Of a stretch of DNA of 64,000 bases, positions 26,811-36,464 are shown in pieces. The translations under genes and the position numbers were made by a program. The first letter of the stretch is position 1. Each line of letters begins with the position of its first letter. Source of the stretch: Phytohabitans flavus (GTDB lineage Bacteria > Actinomycetota > Actinomycetes > Mycobacteriales > Micromonosporaceae); assembly GCF_011764545.1 (NCBI RefSeq), contig NZ_AP022870.1, positions 434,001 to 498,000 on the forward strand. Reading direction: 5' to 3'. The notes beneath the pieces are model-generated. The model had not been told where the DNA came from, made no database searches, and was given only the letters and a program-made list of their open reading frames with translations.

Positions 26811-27794
26811 TCAGCGCGCCGGCGGCGTCGTCGGGGGTGGCGGGGGCGGCGGGTCGACCGCGAGGCCCCCTTGGGCGTACGGGCCGAAGTTGCCCGAGCT
26901 GTCCCAGGCACGCACCCGCACCATGTACACCCCGTAACCGCGGTACGGCACGTACGCGGTGGTGCCGCTGGTCTTGCTGGTCAGCACGCCGTTCACGTAG
27001 ACCTCGTACCCGACCAGGAACGTCTCGTCCGTCGCGGGGTCCCAGCGCGCGATGAGGTGGTTCTGGAACATGCCGCTGACCCGCACGTTCGCCGGGGTGG
27101 TCGGCGGGGTCGAGTCCGGTAGCTGTCCGAAGTGGATCGGCGCGAACGGGGAGAGGTTGCCGGCCGCGTCCACCGCGCGGACTCCGTAGGTCGTGATCAT
27201 CGGCGGCGGCGTGGGGATCGACAGGCTCGTGGCCGTCGTGGTGGCGATCTGTGTCGTGCGGTGGAAGATCTGGTACTCGACCACACCGGTGTCGTCGGTG
27301 GCCGCGTCCCAGCTGAGGGTCGTGGTGGTGCCGGCGGTGTAGCGGGCGTTGGCCGGCGCGGAGGGCGGGGTCACGTCGGCGCCGGGCGGGGTGCCGGTGC
27401 AGGGCGACCCGTTGACCGTGCAGCCCTGCGGCTCACCGCTCCCGCTCGCCACCCATCCGAAGCTTGTCGAGGCGCCGGCCGCGATCGTGCCGTTCCACGG
27501 CATGTTGGTGAAGACGAACCGGCTGCCGACGCGGGTCATCGACGCGCTCCAGTACGAGCCGAGCGTGGTACCGGCCGGCAGGTCGAACTCGACCCGCCAC
27601 GAGGTGATCGCGGTGGTGGTGTCGTTGCGGACGGTCATCTTGCCGACGTAGCCGGTGGACCACTGGCTTTCCTTGGCGAAAGTCGCGGTCGCCGCGTGCG
27701 CCGGAGCGGGCAGGACGGTGATCGCTCCCAGGCCCACGAGGACCGCCGCGGCGAGCCGGGCGGTCCGGGGTAGGGAAGCGGTGGAGAGTCTCAT
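26811..27794 (-). CDS. secreted CBM2 cellulose-binding protein with FN3 domains
   Basis: 327 residues. Signal peptide to about residue 34 (AHA) is followed by a CBM2 domain (about 36-130; WSTGYVGKMTVRNDTT, ITSWRVEFDLPAGT, WNGTIAAGASTSFGWVASG). Two fibronectin type III domains and a Pro-rich tail (PPPPPPPTTPP) complete it. There is no catalytic domain, so it probably acts as a polysaccharide-binding or scaffold-type protein. Confidence 0.87.
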   Translation of the reverse strand: MRLSTASLPRTARLAAAVLVGLGAITVLPAPAHAATATFAKESQWSTGYVGKMTVRNDTTTAITSWRVEFDLPAGTTLGSYWSASMTRVGSRFVFTNMPWNGTIAAGASTSFGWVASGSGEPQGCTVNGSPCTGTPPGADVTPPSAPANARYTAGTTTTLSWDAATDDTGVVEYQIFHRTTQIATTTATSLSIPTPPPMITTYGVRAVDAAGNLSPFAPIHFGQLPDSTPPTTPANVRVSGMFQNHLIARWDPATDETFLVGYEVYVNGVLTSKTSGTTAYVPYRGYGVYMVRVRAWDSSGNFGPYAQGGLAVDPPPPPPPTTPPAR

Positions 27795-27860
27795 GTCAAT
27801 GGATGGTAGAGATGTCGATCGATCGCTTGCATCGTCCGACCGCGGGATTCGGTGGCCCGC

Positions 27861-28553
27861 TCACCGGGTGGTAGCGGCCAGGGCTGGCGCGGGTGCGGTG
27901 GCGGGCGGCCGGGGCGTGCGGACGCCCTTGGCGAGCAGCCACGCGCCGATCGCCACCTCGAAGACGATGCCCGGCGCCCAAGCGGCCATCAGCGCGTCCT
28001 TGTGCTCCGGGAGCAGCAGGCCGGCGGCGGCGCCCACCAGCATCAGCGCGAACGCCCCGACGCCGAGCCCGGAGAGGGCCCGCGGGATGAGCCGCGCGCG
28101 GTACAGCAGCGCGCAGTTGAGGATCGTGCCGAGGCAGAGGAAGACGATCGTCACGTCGAAGCCGGTGTCGCGGGCGGTCAGCATGGCATCCACGAGGGCG
28201 GGGTCGGCGTCCGGCTCGGCGGCCAGGAGCGCGGCCAGTACGCCGAAGAGGATGGTCACCGCGCCGACGACCGCCTCGGCCATCCGCCACAGCAGGGCCA
28301 GTAGCGCGAGGTCGCGGTGGACCGTGCGCAGGATGACGAAGAGCGACCAGGCCAGCGCCACCACGCTCGCGAACATCGCCAGGTCGTAGACGAGGCCCGC
28401 GCGGTAGAGCAGGTCACTGTCCGCGATCCGGCGGGCGGTCTCGGCCCGGTCACCGGCCACGACGAGGCGGGACTCGACCGCGAGCAGCGAGAGCAGGGAC
28501 GTGACGATGATCGTCAGGTACAGGAATCCGGCGATCCGGGCATAGCGCTGCAT
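27861..28553 (-). CDS. DUF4386-family membrane protein
   Basis: 230 residues. MQRYARIAGFLYLTIIVTSL begins a six-helix membrane protein of the DUF4386 family (RAGLVYDLAMFASVVALAWSL, CALLYRARLIPRALS). It is divergent from the TetR gene, with TetR-type operators between them, so it is likely the repressed target. Confidence 0.82.
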   Translation of the reverse strand: MQRYARIAGFLYLTIIVTSLLSLLAVESRLVVAGDRAETARRIADSDLLYRAGLVYDLAMFASVVALAWSLFVILRTVHRDLALLALLWRMAEAVVGAVTILFGVLAALLAAEPDADPALVDAMLTARDTGFDVTIVFLCLGTILNCALLYRARLIPRALSGLGVGAFALMLVGAAAGLLLPEHKDALMAAWAPGIVFEVAIGAWLLAKGVRTPRPPATAPAPALAATTR

Positions 28554-28575
28554 GGCGGTCTCCGTCCGCGGGCTT

Positions 28576-28605
28576 GGCTTACGATGTAAGCTTACGGCGT
28601 AAGCC
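28576..28605. promoter_or_regulatory. tandem TetR operators
   Basis: Two adjacent 13-bp palindromes, CTTACGATGTAAG and CTTACGGCGTAAG, are centred between divergent DUF4386 and TetR genes. With the GGCTTAC/GTAAGCC ends the whole 30 bp also forms a larger dyad. This is strong support for TetR autoregulation. Confidence 0.75.
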
Positions 28606-28625
28606 AGACCTGTCAAGGAGCCCTC

Positions 28626-29290
28626 TTGTACGGTCACGAGATGCCGCGTACCCGCGAGCCGCTGAGCACCGAGCGCGTGCTCCGGGCCGCCCTCGCGCTC
28701 GCCGACGCCGGCGGCACCGACGCGCTCTCCATGCGACGGCTCGGCCAGGATCTCGGCGTCGAGGCGATGTCGCTGTACAAGCACGTGGCCAACAAGGACG
28801 CGATCCTGGACGGCATCGCCGACCTCGTCGTGTCGGAGATCGCCCTGCCCGAGCCCGGCGACGGCTGGAAGGCCGCGATGCGCGAGCGCGGCATCTCCGC
28901 GCACGAGGTGCTGCTCCGCCACCCGTGGGCCTGCGCGCTGCTGATGTCCCGCCCGAATGTGGGACCCGCGATGCTCCGCTACGCCAACTCCACGCTCGGC
29001 ACCCTCCGCGGGGCCGGCTTCTCGGTGCGCCTCGCCGACCACGCGTGGAACGCGATGGACAGCCACATCTACGGGTACACGCTCCAGAAGCTCAACTTCC
29101 CGTTCGACCCCGGCCAGTACGCGGAGGCGGCCGGCACGTACCTGCCGCGGCTGCCGGACGGTGCCTACCCCACCTCGCCGAGATGGCGGTGACGGTGATG
29201 GAGGGCGGGTACGACGGGGTGGTCGGCTTCACGTTCGGCCTCGACCTGATCCTGGACGGCCTCGAACGGCTGCTCGCGGCCGAGCTTTGA
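28626..29290 (+). pseudogene. TetR-family regulator, frameshifted near the C-terminus
   Basis: TTG 28626 (AAGGAG five bases upstream) or ATG 28641 starts a TetR protein. HTH residues are DALSMRRLGQDLGVEAMSLYKH, with the TetR_C-type ligand domain after. At CCCC 29168-29171 the frame is lost (TSPRWR stop at 29192). The next frame continues HLAEMAVTVMEGGYDG to the stop at 29290. One missing C explains it. The DNA-binding domain is intact in either case. Confidence 0.82.
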
Positions 29291-29380
29291 CGGATCCAGG
29301 TCACATCTTCCGCGCCTTGCCCTCACGTCGGCGGCAAGGTTTAGCGTTGGGCGCATGAGAACGGGCGAGGGTCGGGCGCG

Positions 29381-30238
29381 TTGAGGTTCGCGATCAGCTA
29401 CAGTCCGCCGTTCCACGGCGTCGACCCGGAGATCGTGGTGGGGTACGCGCGGCACGCGGAGCAGTGCGGCTTCGAGGCCATCTACCTGCCCGAACACATC
29501 GTGCTGTACCCCGGCGCGGCGCTCGGCCAGGTGCCGATCCCGCCCACGCTCGACTACCCCGACCCGCTCGACACACTCGCTTTTGTGGCGGCGGCGACCT
29601 CGCGGATCCTGCTCGGCACCGGCGTGCTGCTGCTGCCGTACCACCACCCGGTCGTGCTCGCCAAGCGCCTGGCCACCATCGACGTGCTCTCGCGCGGCCG
29701 GATGCGGCTGCTCACCGTGGGCCTCGGCACGCTGCCCCGCGAGGCGAGCGCGACCGGCGTCGACTTCGCCACCCGCGGCCGCCGCGCCGACGAGGCGATC
29801 GACGTGCTGCGCCTGCTGTGGGGCGGCGGCGAGGAGGGGGTCAGCTTCCACGGCGAGTTCTTCGACTTCGAGGACCTGACCTGCTACCCCAAGCCGTACG
29901 GAGTCACCCACCTCCCGATCCACATCGGAGGGTCGAGCCGCGCGGCCGCCCGCCGGGCCGGTCGGCGCGGCGACGGCTGGTTTCCCGGCGGCCTGCTCTC
30001 CCCGGACGAGCGCCGCGCCCAGCTCGACCTGGCCCACGCGACCGCGGTCGAGGCCGGCCGCGACCCGGCGGCGCTCGAGCACACCCGCTGGGCCTCGATC
30101 GAGGTCACCGCGGAACGGGTCGAGGCGCTCGCCGCCGAGGGCGTGACCCGGATCGTCGTCGGCGCGTCGGCCGAGGACCCGGCGGAGCAGCGCGCCCAGA
30201 TGGACGCCTTCGCCGAGCGCTTCCAACTAGCCGTTTAA
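29381..30238 (+). CDS. LLM-class (probably F420-dependent) oxidoreductase
   Basis: 285 residues, luciferase-like TIM barrel. [53 protein letters not shown] and [17 protein letters not shown] are typical of F420-dependent members. TTG 29381 is chosen because the first beta strand begins there. Its stop overlaps that of the convergent reductase gene. Substrate unknown. Confidence 0.88.
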   Translation: MRFAISYSPPFHGVDPEIVVGYARHAEQCGFEAIYLPEHIVLYPGAALGQVPIPPTLDYPDPLDTLAFVAAATSRILLGTGVLLLPYHHPVVLAKRLATIDVLSRGRMRLLTVGLGTLPREASATGVDFATRGRRADEAIDVLRLLWGGGEEGVSFHGEFFDFEDLTCYPKPYGVTHLPIHIGGSSRAAARRAGRRGDGWFPGGLLSPDERRAQLDLAHATAVEAGRDPAALEHTRWASIEVTAERVEALAAEGVTRIVVGASAEDPAEQRAQMDAFAERFQLAV

Positions 30239-30867
30239 GGCGCTGCTTCCGCGGTGCCGTCGACGAACGAGCCGTACGCCGGCCGGCCCGCCGGGCGGTA
30301 GGTGGCCACCGTGGCTCCCGTGCTGGTCGTCCGGACGTCCAGCAGCTCCAGCGTCTGGGGCGGTACGCCGTCCTCGAACAGGCGTTGCCCCTCACCCAGC
30401 ACCACCGGGTAGGTCCACAGCCGGTACTCGTCGATCAGATCGTGTCGCATGAGAAAGCGTGCCAGCGCGCCGCTGCCGTGGACCTGGAGCTCGCGCCCCG
30501 GCTGGAGCTTCAGCTTCTCGACCGCCGCGGCCACGTCTCCCCGGATGATCGTGGTGTTGACCCAGTCCGCCGCGGCCATCGTTGTCGAGACGACGTACTT
30601 GGGCAACCGGTTGAGCTGGGTGGCGACCAGGTCGTCCGGATCGGTCACCAACGGCCAGTAGCCGGCGAACATCTCGTAGGTGCGGCGCCCGAGCAGGACG
30701 CTGTCCGCCATGGCGTAGCCGTCGCCGATGTAGCGCACCATGTCCTCGTCGGCGTGCGGGAAAAGCCAGCCGCCCTTGTCGAAGCCGCCGCCGCGGTCCT
30801 CGTCCGGCGTACCGGGCGACTGCATGACGCCGTCCAAGGTCATAAACGTCGTGAGCACCAGTCGCAT
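30235..30867 (-). CDS. dihydrofolate reductase / RibD-C family protein
   Basis: 210 residues. [19 protein letters not shown] and [16 protein letters not shown] are the standard signature of the DHFR-like RibD C-terminal family, with GSGALARFL and [11 protein letters not shown]. These NADPH reductases have varied substrates. Downstream partner of the TIGR03086 gene. Confidence 0.88.
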   Translation of the reverse strand: MRLVLTTFMTLDGVMQSPGTPDEDRGGGFDKGGWLFPHADEDMVRYIGDGYAMADSVLLGRRTYEMFAGYWPLVTDPDDLVATQLNRLPKYVVSTTMAAADWVNTTIIRGDVAAAVEKLKLQPGRELQVHGSGALARFLMRHDLIDEYRLWTYPVVLGEGQRLFEDGVPPQTLELLDVRTTSTGATVATYRPAGRPAYGSFVDGTAEAAP

Positions 30868-30869
30868 CT

Positions 30870-31421
30870 CTACACCCGCCGTCCCAGGTACGCCAGCAGC
30901 CGGGCCTGCTCGTCGGCGCCGTCGGCCGGGGTGACGGTGCCGCGGAAGGCGTCACCGTAGCGAAGGTTCTTCTCTCCGGCCAGCTCGACCGCCTCCCACA
31001 GCCGCGCCACCTCGGAAGGCTCGATCCGCTCGTCCTGGCCCGTGGCGCGGGCCAGGTCCCAGCCGTGGATCGCCAGCTCGAAGCAGATGAAGCGGTCGAT
31101 GGCGTACGCGTACGTGCACCAGCCCAGCGGACCGTCGAACTCGACCTCGGCTTGGGCCGGGTCGTCGAGGTCCGCCTGCACGTGGTCGCGGACGCTGCTG
31201 AAGGCGCCGGACGGGTCGTCGTCGACCCCCGGCCCGGTGGGCGGCGGGCGGCCGATCCGTCGGGAGTGGACGCCGTTCATCTCCACGACGTGCCGCACCA
31301 GATCACGCACGGACCAGTCGGTGCACGGCGTCTGCGCCGCCCACATATTGGGTGGAACAGCCTCGATCTTGGCAGTGAAAGCGGACGACAGCCGCCGGTA
31401 GCGCTCGGAGGCATCGCTCAT
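30870..31421 (-). CDS. TIGR03086-family metal-binding protein (DinB/maleylpyruvate isomerase-like)
   Basis: 183 residues of a four-helix DinB-like fold. [19 protein letters not shown], the internal [16 protein letters not shown] and C-terminal [14 protein letters not shown] are family hallmarks, with His in HVVEMN and HGWDL as likely metal ligands. It has a close paralogue at 43361-43906 inside the gene cluster. Confidence 0.85.
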   Translation of the reverse strand: MSDASERYRRLSSAFTAKIEAVPPNMWAAQTPCTDWSVRDLVRHVVEMNGVHSRRIGRPPPTGPGVDDDPSGAFSSVRDHVQADLDDPAQAEVEFDGPLGWCTYAYAIDRFICFELAIHGWDLARATGQDERIEPSEVARLWEAVELAGEKNLRYGDAFRGTVTPADGADEQARLLAYLGRRV

Positions 31422-31679
31422 GCCGGCAATCTATCGAACCGCGTCCGCGCTGTGGGCCACTACGTGCGGATCTCCGCACGCAGTGAGAAGTACGGCCCGG
31501 ACCGAGGTGCCAGACTTCCGTGCAGCCGGGGTGTTCCGGGACGAGGGTGGCGGGGCCTGGCCGCGTTCCACTGTTCGGCGCTCGTGTGCGAGCCGCCCTC
31601 GACCGCCTGTACGCGCGACGGCTGCGGCGGCACCGGAGTCTCCCGTTCGTCAATGACACCACGACAGAAGGAGTTCACC

Positions 31680-33905
31680 ATGCGCGCATCGGGGCGCCCC
31701 GGTCGCCACCGGACCCGGCGGGGCAGAGCGCTGCGTGCCGCGCTCGTGATGGTCGTAGTCGCGAGCGGGCTCGGGACGGCGAGCCCAGCCGGCGCCCAGG
31801 ACGGCGGCACTTCCGACCGTCCCATTCTCGGCATCTGGGAGGTGCAGAGCCTCAACGGGGCGAACAACAACCGGAGCAACCCGACCTGGGGGATGGTCGA
31901 CACCATCTACCCACGGGTGGGCCCGGCGCGCTATGTGGACGGTCGCAGCGTGCCGTTCGAGGGGCCTCAACCGCGGTACATCAGCAACCGCATCTTCAAC
32001 GACAGCAACCAGAACCTGTACTCGCAGCGGAACGTCAGCCAATGGGCTTTCGTGTGGGGTCAATTCACCGACCACACGATCGCCCAGCGCCTGGGCCGGC
32101 GGATGGTCACCGACCCGGGTGAGACGGCCAACATCGTGATGGACAACTCCGATCCCCTGGAGTCGTTCCCCAGCGCCTTCGGCATCATCCCGTTCGACCG
32201 CTCGCGACCGGCACCGGACACCGGTGTGACCAACCCACGCGAGCAGGTGAACACGCTCAACTCGTACCTCGACGCGGAAACCGTGTACGGCAACACCGAC
32301 GACCGCCTCGACTGGATCCGCGCGGGCACAGTGGACGGCAACCCGGACAACAACCAGGCCGCGCTGCTCCTGGCCGACGGCTACCTGCCGAGGCGGGACA
32401 GCCGGGGCGACGCGGCGACCGCGCCGAACATGGTCGCCGGCGGTCACCTCGCCATGACCCCGCACAAGGCCGCGGTGGCCGGTGACCCCCGGGCGAACGA
32501 GAACCCCTCGCTGCTGGGCACGCACACGCTTTTCGCCCGCGAACACAACCGGATCGTGTCGCAGCTGCCGCGCTGGATGTCGCAGCAGGACAAGTTCCAG
32601 ATCGCCCGCGCGGTCGTCATCGCGGAGCAGCAGTACATCACGTACAACGACTTCCTGCCCGCGCTCGGTGTGAACCTCCCGACCTACCGCGGCTACAAGC
32701 CCAATGTGGACGTTTCCGTCTCCAACGAGTTCGCCACCGTGGGTTTCCGCGCGCACAGCCAGATCCGTGGCGACTTCCGGCTGGAGGCCGAGGTCGGCCG
32801 GTACAGCCAGGAGACGCTGGACCGGCTGGCGGACATGGGCATCGAGGTGACGACCACCGGCAACAAGGTCCACCTGATGATCCCGCTGGGCGAGGACGCG
32901 TTTTTCAACCCTGACCTGCTCGAGCTTGTCGAGCTGGGGCCGCTGCTGCAGGGCATCGGCGAGCGCCCGCAGAACAGGAACGACGAGCAGATCAGCAACA
33001 TGCTGCGCAGCTTCCCCTTCGTGGTGCCGGTGGAGGGCAACCCGACCTGTAGCGACGACCCCGCGCTGCCCAGCTGCATCCCCGGCGTGAACGACCTCGG
33101 CGCGATCGACATCGCCCGCGGTCGCGACCACGGCATGCCCACCTACAACGAGCTGCGCCGCACGTACGGGCTGCCGGCGAAGAAGTCGTTCAAGGCGCTC
33201 ACCGGCGAGTCGTCCGAGGCCTTCCCGGCCGACCCGCAGCTGACCCGGGGCGACGAGATCAACGACCCGGACAGCCTCGACTTCACCAAGCTGTACGACA
33301 TCAACGGGAAGCGGACGACGCCCGAGGCGGACAATGCCACCCGGGGCGTGCGCCGTACGCCCGTGGCCGCCCGGCTCAAGGGCGTGTACGGCAACGTGAA
33401 CAACGTCGACGCGTTTATCGGCATGATGTCCGAGCCGCACCTGCCCGGCCGGGACTTCGGCGAGCTCCAGCTGGCCATCTGGCAGAAGCAGTTCCAGGCG
33501 ATGCGGGACGGCGACCGGTTCTTCTACGCCAACGACCCGCTGCTGCCGTTCGTCCGCAAGGCCTTCGGGATCGACTACCGCAAGAACCTCGGCGACATCA
33601 TCGCCCTGAACACGGACATCCCGCGGCGCGACATGGCCCGCAACGTGTTCCTCGCCGGCGACGACCACCACCGCGCCGGGGACCACCGCGGCCCGGCGCT
33701 CGAGGAGCCGAAGGCGCCCGCCGGTCCGAACACCCGGGCGGGGAGCAGCCGCGCGGCCACGTTCCACCCGGCGGAGCGGCCCGTCGCCCTGTGGCTGCCC
33801 GGCACCGCGCCGGCGATCTCCGCCAGCCGCTCGGCGAGCGGCCGGAACCGGCGTAGCCGGCGGGCCCGCAATCGAGGAGATGTGAGTGGGGAAGCAGCGG
33901 TATGA
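31680..33905 (+). CDS. secreted animal-type haem peroxidase
   Basis: 741 residues; ATG 31680 has GAAGGAG upstream. A cleavable signal (about 1-43, ending PAGAQ) indicates export. Peroxidase residues aligned with myeloperoxidase are present. The distal WGQFTDH gives Gln128 and His132, with Asp131 as a possible haem-ester link. GDPRANE gives catalytic Arg271 and Glu274, next to HTLFAREHNR. The proximal His359 is in VGFRAHSQI. The last ~80 residues are Arg/Ala-rich low-complexity sequence with no homology I can see. First gene of the biosynthetic cluster in this orientation, 33 bp before a P450, so it may oxidise or couple a phenolic product outside the cell. Confidence 0.87.
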   Translation: MRASGRPGRHRTRRGRALRAALVMVVVASGLGTASPAGAQDGGTSDRPILGIWEVQSLNGANNNRSNPTWGMVDTIYPRVGPARYVDGRSVPFEGPQPRYISNRIFNDSNQNLYSQRNVSQWAFVWGQFTDHTIAQRLGRRMVTDPGETANIVMDNSDPLESFPSAFGIIPFDRSRPAPDTGVTNPREQVNTLNSYLDAETVYGNTDDRLDWIRAGTVDGNPDNNQAALLLADGYLPRRDSRGDAATAPNMVAGGHLAMTPHKAAVAGDPRANENPSLLGTHTLFAREHNRIVSQLPRWMSQQDKFQIARAVVIAEQQYITYNDFLPALGVNLPTYRGYKPNVDVSVSNEFATVGFRAHSQIRGDFRLEAEVGRYSQETLDRLADMGIEVTTTGNKVHLMIPLGEDAFFNPDLLELVELGPLLQGIGERPQNRNDEQISNMLRSFPFVVPVEGNPTCSDDPALPSCIPGVNDLGAIDIARGRDHGMPTYNELRRTYGLPAKKSFKALTGESSEAFPADPQLTRGDEINDPDSLDFTKLYDINGKRTTPEADNATRGVRRTPVAARLKGVYGNVNNVDAFIGMMSEPHLPGRDFGELQLAIWQKQFQAMRDGDRFFYANDPLLPFVRKAFGIDYRKNLGDIIALNTDIPRRDMARNVFLAGDDHHRAGDHRGPALEEPKAPAGPNTRAGSSRAATFHPAERPVALWLPGTAPAISASRSASGRNRRSRRARNRGDVSGEAAV

Positions 33906-33938
33906 CGATGAACCTCACCGAGTAGTAAGGGCGGTTCA

Positions 33939-35162
33939 ATGACCACGTCACCCGAACAAACGGACCTGCCGGTCTACCCCGTCGCGCGACCGTCGAAGTG
34001 TCCATACCGGCCGGCGGCCGAGCACGTCCAGATGCGGGAGCCCGGGCCGATGACGAAAGTCCGGCTCTACAACGGCCGGACCGCCTGGTTGGTGACGGGT
34101 GGGGCGCAGGCGCGGAATGTGCTCTCCGACTATCGCAGGGTCTCCATCCGTCCGTACCACGGCAACTATCCGCTGCTGAACGAGGAGTTCGAGAAGGTCG
34201 TCGACAGCGGCTACGCCGATGTGCTGTTCGGCGTGGATCCGCCGGAGCACACCCGCCAACGGCAAATGATCATGCCTAGCTTCACGCTCCGGCGGACCGC
34301 CAAGCTGCGCGCTGACATCCAGCGGATCGTCGACGAGAAGCTGGACGACGTCGAGCGCAACGGGCAGCCGGCCGACCTCGTCAAGCTGTTCGCCCAGCCG
34401 GTGCCGTCCATGGTGATGAGCCTGCTGCTGGGCGTGCCGTACGAGGACCACGAGGAGTTCGAGACGCCGGCGCACAAGCTGTTCGTGCCGGAGCTAGCCG
34501 AGCAGGCCACGGTCGAGCTGGGGGAGTACCTGGATCGCCTGATCCAGAAGAAGGAGAACAGCCCCGGCACCGGCATCACCGGGCTCCTGGACGACCTGAT
34601 CGTCGACTACCTCCACAAGGACGCGCTCACCCGGTCCGAGCTCGTGCACATCGCGATGGCGATGCTTGTCGCGGGCACGGACACCACCACCAACGTGATC
34701 TCACTCGGCACGCTGGCGCTGCTGGACAACCCGGAGCAGTGGGAGGCGCTGCGCGACGACCTGAGCCTGGTGCCGGCAGCGGTCGAGGAGATCCTGCGGT
34801 ACGTGTCCCTGGTCGAAGCGTTCGCCCGCGTGGCGGTGGGCGACATCGACCTCGGCGGGCACCAGATCAAGGAGGGTGAGGGCATCCTCATCAGCTGCGC
34901 CGGGGTCAACTTCGACCCGGCGACCACGCCCGACCCCGACAAGTTCGACATCCGCCGGCCCGCCAAGCCGAGCTTCTCCTTCAGCCACGGCATCCACCGG
35001 TGCCCCGGTGACAACCTGGCGCGGCTGGAGCTGGAGATCGCCTTCCGGACGCTGGTCCAGCGGTTCCCCAACCTACGCCCGGCCATCCCGGTCGAGGAGA
35101 TGGGGAGCAACAACAACGACGGCACCCTTCAGCGGCTCTACGAGTTTCCGGTGGTGTGGTAG
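33939..35162 (+). CDS. cytochrome P450 #1
   Basis: 407 residues. The I-helix acid-alcohol motif AGTDTT (245-250), ExxR in VEEILR, and the haem loop FSHGIHRCPGDNLAR with Cys355 are all intact. DPPEHTRQRQMIMPSFTLRR is typical of actinobacterial tailoring P450s (CYP105/107-like clans). It follows the peroxidase and precedes the TIM-barrel gene on the same strand. Likely a hydroxylase of the pathway; target position unknown. Confidence 0.93.
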   Translation: MTTSPEQTDLPVYPVARPSKCPYRPAAEHVQMREPGPMTKVRLYNGRTAWLVTGGAQARNVLSDYRRVSIRPYHGNYPLLNEEFEKVVDSGYADVLFGVDPPEHTRQRQMIMPSFTLRRTAKLRADIQRIVDEKLDDVERNGQPADLVKLFAQPVPSMVMSLLLGVPYEDHEEFETPAHKLFVPELAEQATVELGEYLDRLIQKKENSPGTGITGLLDDLIVDYLHKDALTRSELVHIAMAMLVAGTDTTTNVISLGTLALLDNPEQWEALRDDLSLVPAAVEEILRYVSLVEAFARVAVGDIDLGGHQIKEGEGILISCAGVNFDPATTPDPDKFDIRRPAKPSFSFSHGIHRCPGDNLARLELEIAFRTLVQRFPNLRPAIPVEEMGSNNNDGTLQRLYEFPVVW

Positions 35163-35260
35163 CGGCCGTCGGTGCGACAGATGGCGGTGGCCGGCGTCCG
35201 AGGCGCCGGCCACCGTGCTGACCCCGGATTTACCCGACCAGGGAAGGAGAGCGGAGGCAG

Positions 35261-36394
35261 ATGACACAGGACAGCACCGACCACATCGGATCGAACGGCA
35301 CGGCCGCGGGCGGAGAAGGGCCCGGCATCGCGTACCGCGGTGTCGCCTACGACACCGGGACGAACTTCGCGACCGGTCAGGGCTCGTTGTCCCGGATGGC
35401 GTGGAGCACGCCGCAGATGCTGTCGGAGATCAGCCTGATCAGCGACCAGCTCAACTGCAACTCCGTCACCATCTACGGCAGCGACCTGGACCGGCTCGCC
35501 GAGACGGCCAACGCGGCCGCCGACCGCGACCTGCACGTGTGGCTCCAGCCGCGGCTGGTCGACCGCCCGCAGCAGGAGATCCTCGATCACCTCGCGGAGG
35601 CGGCGCGCCTCGCGGAGTCGCTGCGCGAGCAGGACGCCCGGGTCACCCTGACCGTCGGCGCGGTACACCTCGTCTTCACGCCCGGCATCATCGGCGGCGA
35701 CCAGTACCACGAGCGGATGGCGAACGTGTACGCCGACGCCGACCACTTCCTGCTCAAGCCGACCGAGGCCGTCGACGTGGCGGCCGCCGCGCCCCGACTC
35801 AACGAGTTCCTCGGCCAGGCCAGCAAGGTGGCCAGGAGCAACTTCAGCGGCGACCTCGGCTACTCCGCGGCGCCGTTCGAGGACGTCGACTGGCGACTGT
35901 TCGACTCCATCGGAATCATGTACCAGTACGTGCCGAAGTACCGGACCCGTGCGGAGCACCTCGCGGACCTCGCGCGGTACCGCCACTGGGACAAGCCGGT
36001 GGTCGTCGCCGAGTTCGGGACCGCGACATACCAGGGCGCTGCGCAGAAGGCGTTCTTCTTCTGGGACATCGTGGACCGCAGCGGTGCGGTGCCGACGATC
36101 CTGGATGGCTACGTCCGGGACGAGAGCGCCCAGGCGGCCTACCACCTCGACATGTTCTCCGTGTTCGAGGAGGCGGGCGTCAGCGGCGTCGGCGTGTCCG
36201 AGCTGATCCACCCGACCCACCCGCACTCGGACGACCCCCACCTCGACCTGGACATGGCGAGCATGGCGATCGTGAAGACCATCCGGGACGACTTCTCCGA
36301 CCCCGCCTCGACCTACCGGTGGGAGCCGAAGGAGTCGTTCCACGCTATCGCCGACTACTACGCGCACGTCGGCTTCCAGGCGGCGATGCGGTAG
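35261..36394 (+). CDS. TIM-barrel-like protein of unknown function
   Basis: 377 residues, cytosolic (no signal). The sequence alternates strands and helices like a (beta/alpha)8 barrel: IAYRGVAYDTGTNF, NSVTIYGSDLDRLAE, RDLHVWLQPRL, YADADHFLLKP, DSIGIMYQYVPKY, KPVVVAEFGTATYQGA and GVGVSELIHP. The Glu in VVVAEFG is placed like the nucleophile of GH clan-A enzymes. I recall relatives being annotated as abortive-infection proteins, with no evidence here for defence. Its place directly after P450 #1 suggests a pathway role that cannot be specified. Confidence 0.6.
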   Translation: MTQDSTDHIGSNGTAAGGEGPGIAYRGVAYDTGTNFATGQGSLSRMAWSTPQMLSEISLISDQLNCNSVTIYGSDLDRLAETANAAADRDLHVWLQPRLVDRPQQEILDHLAEAARLAESLREQDARVTLTVGAVHLVFTPGIIGGDQYHERMANVYADADHFLLKPTEAVDVAAAAPRLNEFLGQASKVARSNFSGDLGYSAAPFEDVDWRLFDSIGIMYQYVPKYRTRAEHLADLARYRHWDKPVVVAEFGTATYQGAAQKAFFFWDIVDRSGAVPTILDGYVRDESAQAAYHLDMFSVFEEAGVSGVGVSELIHPTHPHSDDPHLDLDMASMAIVKTIRDDFSDPASTYRWEPKESFHAIADYYAHVGFQAAMR

Positions 36395-36418
36395 CCGTCG
36401 GTGTCGTGTCTACATACG

Positions 36419-36450
36419 ACAGAGGGCCAGGCAGATGCCTGGCCCTCTGT
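36419..36450. terminator. bidirectional terminator
   Basis: ACAGAGGGCCAGGCA is followed at once by its reverse complement (15-bp stem). It lies between the convergent TIM-barrel and acyltransferase genes. Confidence 0.85.
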
Positions 36451-36464
36451 TCGTGCCGCAGCCG

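Noticed and set aside
35261..36394. Abortive-infection phage defence function
   Set aside because: The name is a recalled database label; the sequence resembles a TIM barrel and the context is biosynthetic.
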